Positions 5,772 to 8,724 of a stretch of 8,724 bases of DNA are shown here, one piece after another (positions within the stretch are counted from its first letter, which is position 1; every line of letters starts with the position of its first letter). The notes under the pieces were generated by a model. The model was given only the letters and a program-made list of their open reading frames with translations, was not told where the DNA came from and ran no database searches. The stretch comes from Acidimicrobiaceae bacterium (GTDB taxonomy: Bacteria; Actinomycetota; Acidimicrobiia; Acidimicrobiales; MedAcidi-G1), in the NCBI GenBank assembly GCA_003541675.1, contig DPMC01000303.1, positions 1-8,724 on the forward strand, given 5' to 3'. The translations under genes were made by a program, and so were the position numbers.

Positions 5772-6266
5772 ATGAACGCAGCGACCCTCGGGCTTCTCCT
5801 GACCCGGCTCGGACGTCTTAACGAACAGTTCCTGACTGACCACCACCGTCGCCACGGCACAACGCCCGCAGAGGCAGCGGTGCTACTGATGCTGGCCAAC
5901 ACGACCGATGAGGCGGTTAGCCCGACGGTCATCGCCGACTGGATCGTTCAGACCTCCGGTGGCCTCACGGCCACCCTCAAACGACTCGAGGATCGAGGCT
6001 GGATCGAGAGACATCCCGACCCCGACGATGGACGAGGACGTCTGGTGACCCTTTCCGAGAGCGGACGGGACGCCAACGACGCGATATTCACCGACCTAGT
6101 TGACCGCTACAGCTTGGTGTTCGTCGATACCGACACCGACAGCGGTTTGGACGCTGTTCGCGATCTCATGCGCGGCTTCGAACGCCTAACCGGCGCCACT
6201 TCCAGCGCCTGGTGGACCCACCCGACCGACGTATCCCTCACCACGACCACCGGGAGCCCTCGATGA
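5772..6266 (+). CDS. MarR-family transcriptional regulator
   Basis: A 164-residue winged-helix DNA-binding protein, likely a dimeric repressor released by a small-molecule ligand. An N-terminal helix (about 1-28) leads to the helix-turn-helix S-P-T-V-I-A-D-W-I-V-Q-T-S-G-G-L-T-A-T-L-K-R-L (50-72). The beta-wing follows, D-P-D-D-G-R-G-R-L-V-T-L-S-E-S-G (82-97), with the D-x-R-x-x-x-V-x-L-T pattern in slightly modified form. The C-terminal dimerisation helix covers about 100-140, and the last 20 residues are Thr/Ser-rich. It is first in an operon: its TGA overlaps the ATG of the dioxygenase (ATGA at 6263-6266), so regulator and enzyme are translated together. Probable target is its own promoter, and possibly the oxidoreductase upstream. 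The ligand is unknown but may be the dioxygenase substrate. Confidence 0.92.
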   Translation: MNAATLGLLLTRLGRLNEQFLTDHHRRHGTTPAEAAVLLMLANTTDEAVSPTVIADWIVQTSGGLTATLKRLEDRGWIERHPDPDDGRGRLVTLSESGRDANDAIFTDLVDRYSLVFVDTDTDSGLDAVRDLMRGFERLTGATSSAWWTHPTDVSLTTTTGSPR

Positions 6267-7099
6267 CTCACATCGTTACCGAAGTTCTGAACCTCCGGCC
6301 CGTGTCAGGCCGGATCGGCGTCGAGGTGGTCGACGCCGACTTGGACTTGCTGGTCAAGAACCAGACCGCCCGGGCTGACCTACGTCGGGCACTACTGGAC
6401 CACCACGTGGTGGTCCTTCGAGGCCTCTACCCGACTCCAGAAGAGCACATCGCCATCGCCTCGGCGTTCGGTACCCCGATAGCCCCCGAGGCTCACCTGC
6501 CCACGCATCCAGACCACCCTTTGGTCTGCCGATTCGACAGCGCCGTGGGATACAAGGCCGACAAGTGGCATACCGACGGCACATTTCGCGACGTCATTCC
6601 CAGCGTGGCCGTGCTCACCATGCGTACTTCGCCGGCGACAGGCGGGGACACCGTGTGGGCCAACTGCTGTGCGGCCTACGAGGACCTCTCGAACGGCATG
6701 AAGATCCTTCTCGATGGGCGCAAGGCCCTGCACGACCAAGGCCCCGACGCCAAGGCCGTCCATCCGGTAGTGGTGGCCCACCCAGACACCGGTCTGCCAA
6801 TCCTGTTCGTCAACGACATATTCGCGCGGGGGATCATGAATCTGCCTCCTGAGGAGAGCAATGCAATCCTGCCGTTTCTGATCCGTCACGTAAGCCGTCC
6901 GGAGTTCACTTACCGGCACAGCTGGTCGGAGGGCGACGTGGTCATCTGGGACAACCGCAGCACCCAGCACTACGCCCTGTTCGACTTCGCTGGTCAGCGG
7001 GTTGTCGAGCGGGTGCATGTGTCCGGTGGCGTCATGGAAGCACACCGGCTCGAACCCGACGAGCGCCGCAGCCCGCCGGCGACCGAGGGACCCTGGTGA
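6263..7099 (+). CDS. TauD/TfdA-family Fe(II)/2-oxoglutarate dioxygenase
   Basis: A complete 278-residue dioxygenase that should couple oxidative decarboxylation of 2-oxoglutarate to hydroxylation of an organic substrate. The iron ligands are His103 and Asp105 in K-W-H-T-D-G-T and the distal His236 in W-D-N-R-S-T-Q-H-Y-A. The 2-oxoglutarate carboxylate would be held by Arg246 or Arg250 in Q-R-V-V-E-R-V. Other family marks are H-H-V-V-V-L-R-G (47-54), A-F-G-T-P (68-72) and T-G-G-D-T-V-W-A-N (126-134). The best-known relatives act on taurine, alkyl sulfonates/sulfates or chlorophenoxyacetates; residues seen here do not decide among them, so no gene symbol is given. The ATG at 6263 overlaps the MarR stop and has GGGAG six bases upstream; the longer frame from 6212 is rejected. 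Its TGA overlaps the GTG of the next gene. It contains a perfect 20-bp palindrome. Confidence 0.93.
   Translation: MTHIVTEVLNLRPVSGRIGVEVVDADLDLLVKNQTARADLRRALLDHHVVVLRGLYPTPEEHIAIASAFGTPIAPEAHLPTHPDHPLVCRFDSAVGYKADKWHTDGTFRDVIPSVAVLTMRTSPATGGDTVWANCCAAYEDLSNGMKILLDGRKALHDQGPDAKAVHPVVVAHPDTGLPILFVNDIFARGIMNLPPEESNAILPFLIRHVSRPEFTYRHSWSEGDVVIWDNRSTQHYALFDFAGQRVVERVHVSGGVMEAHRLEPDERRSPPATEGPW
6397..6416. repeat. Perfect 20-bp palindrome inside the dioxygenase gene
   Basis: GGACCACCACGTGGTGGTCC is identical to its reverse complement over all 20 bases, centred on CACGTG, and encodes part of L-D-H-H-V-V-V-L (residues 45-52). It begins 135 bases into the gene. It could be an intragenic operator or a hairpin in the mRNA. 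It may equally be a by-product of G/C-ending His-His-Val-Val codons, which are self-complementary (CAC CAC GTG GTG), leaving four outer pairs to explain. Confidence 0.6.
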
Positions 7100-8685
7100 G
7101 CGTCGGCTACCGCAACCCGTACCTGGCGGATAGCGAGAACCCGATCGCCCACGGACGATGTGACCAGCAGGATTGCACAGAACTGGCCGCGGCGTTGCCT
7201 CCCGAAGGCGCTGACGGCGAGATCCTGACTGAATCCGATCGCCAGTTCACTTGGCTAGGGCCGGGCCACTTCGGGGGTCTGATCTCGGGCCTGTACCCCG
7301 ACGGGAAGCGCACCATCTGGAGCAACGGACGCGAATGCATTGCCAAACTCGACCACGACACACTCGAGGTGTTAGCCCGGTTCGACCTCTCCCATGAAAG
7401 ACCCGACGAGCCATCCAGCACGCAGGCCGACTGGGAGGCTGGGGTTGCCGGTCTCGATGCTGACATTGACGGGGACGTCGATGCCCCGGTCGTTCATGCC
7501 GCTGACCTGGCCTCACGGTTCATGACCGGCTTAGACGGGATCTACTCCCTACTGGATAACGAACACACCCTCTTCCTGGGTCGCAAGACTGGTGCGGTTG
7601 CGTACGCCGAGACGGACCCAACTGACCGCAGTTCCCCACTGGCCGAGAAGGACCGTTGGGACAAACCGCCGGAGGTCGAGGGGTTCTTCGTGGGAATAAA
7701 CATGACCCCCGACGGTCGCCTTGTCCTGTCGACTGACCATGGGTGGCTGGTCAGCCTGGCCCGGGATTTCTCAGACCACGTGGCCGTTCAGATCCCCGGT
7801 GCCGCGGAGCACGCCGCCGAACACTGCGCCCGCATGGAGATCGACCGGGGCAATACCGGCTACGGCTGGGTCCGTACGAGTCTGTGCTGTGACGACGCCG
7901 GCGGGGTCTACGTGAGTTCTGTCGACCACACCCACAAGGTGATCTGGACCGGCGAACGGTTCTCGTTTGATGCGGCTGACGGGGCATGGAGCGCTGAATA
8001 CCGAAACGGCACTGGTCGCGGTTCAGGGACTACGCCGTCGCTCATGGGCTTCGGTTCCGACGAGGATCGGTTCCTCGTCATTGGCGACGGTGACGACGTA
8101 GTCAACATCACACTGTTTTGGCGAGACGAGATCCCCGATGACTGGGAGCAGCTGCCCAACGCACCGTCGCGACGGATCGCCGGGCTGGGCGCCGCCCACA
8201 TGGGTGATCCGTCTCGTGTAGAGATTCAGACAGAACAGTCCATCACCGTGTCCGGCTACGGCGCCATGACTGTCAACAACGAGCCCGGATCGCGTCCCGA
8301 CTGGCTGCCGGCCCGGGGTGCCCGCCTGCTGTGCTTTTTCCTAGGTCATCACAAACGATTTACCCCGTTCGGAATGCACAAGTACCAGTGGGACCCTGAG
8401 GCCCAGACGTTGCGGGAGGCCTGGGTGACCACCGAGATCAGCTCGCCCAACTCGGTGCCCTACGTCAGCCAGGGTTCCGACACCGTCTACACGTGTGGCA
8501 CCCGTAATGGAAAGTGGACCATCGAGGCCGTCGACTGGTCGACCGGCGAGTCACGCGGCTACTGGGCGACCGGTGATTCACGATTCAACACCCTCGGGGG
8601 CGGAGTGCACGTCGACGGGGACGGCCGAATCATCTTCGGCTCCATCTTCGGTAAGACTCGGATACTCGCCAGTCCTCGAGACTGA
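7096..8685 (+). CDS. Propeller-like protein of unknown function, coupled to the dioxygenase
   Basis: A 529-residue protein I cannot assign to a characterised family. It has no signal peptide or membrane segment, so it should be cytosolic. Repeated strand-turn-strand patterns suggest a beta-propeller of the PQQ/SMP-30-like kind: I-N-M-T-P-D-G-R-L-V-L-S-T (201-213), D-D-A-G-G-V-Y-V-S-S-V-D (266-277), G-S-D-T-V-Y-T-C-G-T-R-N-G (460-472) and H-V-D-G-D-G-R-I-I-F-G-S (505-516). An acidic insertion D-A-D-I-D-G-D-V-D (121-129) looks like a Ca-binding D-x-D-x-D-G loop. The N-terminus has N-P-Y-L-A-D-S (7-13) and two Cys (22, 27); a Cys pair is at 264-265. The GTG at 7096 overlaps the dioxygenase TGA (GTGA) and has GAGGGA five bases upstream. 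Tight coupling suggests work on the same substrate, as enzyme or binding partner. The existence of the gene is certain; its function is not. Confidence 0.85.
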   Translation: MSVGYRNPYLADSENPIAHGRCDQQDCTELAAALPPEGADGEILTESDRQFTWLGPGHFGGLISGLYPDGKRTIWSNGRECIAKLDHDTLEVLARFDLSHERPDEPSSTQADWEAGVAGLDADIDGDVDAPVVHAADLASRFMTGLDGIYSLLDNEHTLFLGRKTGAVAYAETDPTDRSSPLAEKDRWDKPPEVEGFFVGINMTPDGRLVLSTDHGWLVSLARDFSDHVAVQIPGAAEHAAEHCARMEIDRGNTGYGWVRTSLCCDDAGGVYVSSVDHTHKVIWTGERFSFDAADGAWSAEYRNGTGRGSGTTPSLMGFGSDEDRFLVIGDGDDVVNITLFWRDEIPDDWEQLPNAPSRRIAGLGAAHMGDPSRVEIQTEQSITVSGYGAMTVNNEPGSRPDWLPARGARLLCFFLGHHKRFTPFGMHKYQWDPEAQTLREAWVTTEISSPNSVPYVSQGSDTVYTCGTRNGKWTIEAVDWSTGESRGYWATGDSRFNTLGGGVHVDGDGRIIFGSIFGKTRILASPRD

Positions 8686-8689
8686 TTGC

Positions 8690-8715
8690 GGCCCCCCTGG
8701 CTGAAGATCGGGGCC
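8690..8715 (+). terminator. Weak terminator-like hairpin after the propeller gene
   Basis: GGCCCC (8690-8695) and GGGGCC (8710-8715) form a 6-bp GC stem around a 14-base loop, starting four bases after the stop codon. There is no T-run, so it would be a U-less actinobacterial-type terminator at best. Confidence 0.35.
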
Positions 8716-8724
8716 AGAACGCCC

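Noticed and set aside
6212..6262. Longer dioxygenase frame from 6212
   Set aside because: The added residues lie inside the MarR gene in another frame and look unlike any family N-terminus. The ATG at 6263 has a well-spaced GGGAG and a coupled ATGA overlap.
6392..7045. 217-codon open frame antisense to the second dioxygenase
   Set aside because: It mirrors a strongly motif-bearing plus-strand gene; long antisense frames are usual in GC-rich DNA.

Overview
The window is GC-rich (clearly above 60% by eye), gene-dense and full of G/C-ending codons. Several transcription starts look leaderless, with TANNNT -10 boxes. This fits an actinobacterium, and the flavour of the proteins suggests an uncultured or marine Acidimicrobiia-like lineage; that placement is inference, because no rRNA or other marker gene is present. 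I see no tRNA, rRNA, CRISPR array, insertion sequence or phage gene. The content reads as chromosomal accessory metabolism: small-molecule oxidation, hydrolysis and reduction.

Left part (1-1930, minus strand). A probable operon runs right to left. It holds an unrecognised 193-residue protein whose C-terminal half resembles the MazF/PemK fold, then an SMP-30/gluconolactonase-type six-bladed propeller hydrolase, then, four bases further on, a TauD/TfdA-type Fe(II)/2-oxoglutarate dioxygenase cut by the window edge. Divergent from it is a plus-strand MFS transporter (2016-3203). It is followed by a coding-looking in-frame stretch with no good start (3204-3335) and a small YciI-domain protein (3399-3671).

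Middle (3738-5705). An alpha/beta hydrolase with an intact Ser-Asp-His triad (minus) and an Old Yellow Enzyme-type flavin oxidoreductase (plus) are divergently transcribed. They share a 111-bp region holding a strong 23-nt dyad and a leaderless promoter for the oxidoreductase.

Right part (5737-8724). A MarR-type regulator, a second TauD/TfdA dioxygenase and a 529-residue propeller-like protein of unknown function form a tight operon. Stop and start codons overlap (ATGA, then GTGA), and one leaderless promoter with a small inverted repeat in its spacer precedes the regulator.

How the genes may work together (inference). Twice in 9 kb a 2-oxoglutarate dioxygenase is paired with a propeller-type protein: SMP-30 on the left, the unknown 529-residue protein on the right. 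With the ene-reductase, hydrolase, YciI-like enzyme and exporter/importer, the neighbourhood looks like a module for an unidentified organic substrate, perhaps aromatic, lactone-bearing or sulfonated. The MarR protein is the obvious candidate sensor. The most interesting unexplained items are the MarR-dioxygenase-propeller operon, the altered active site of the flavin enzyme and several strong inverted repeats.
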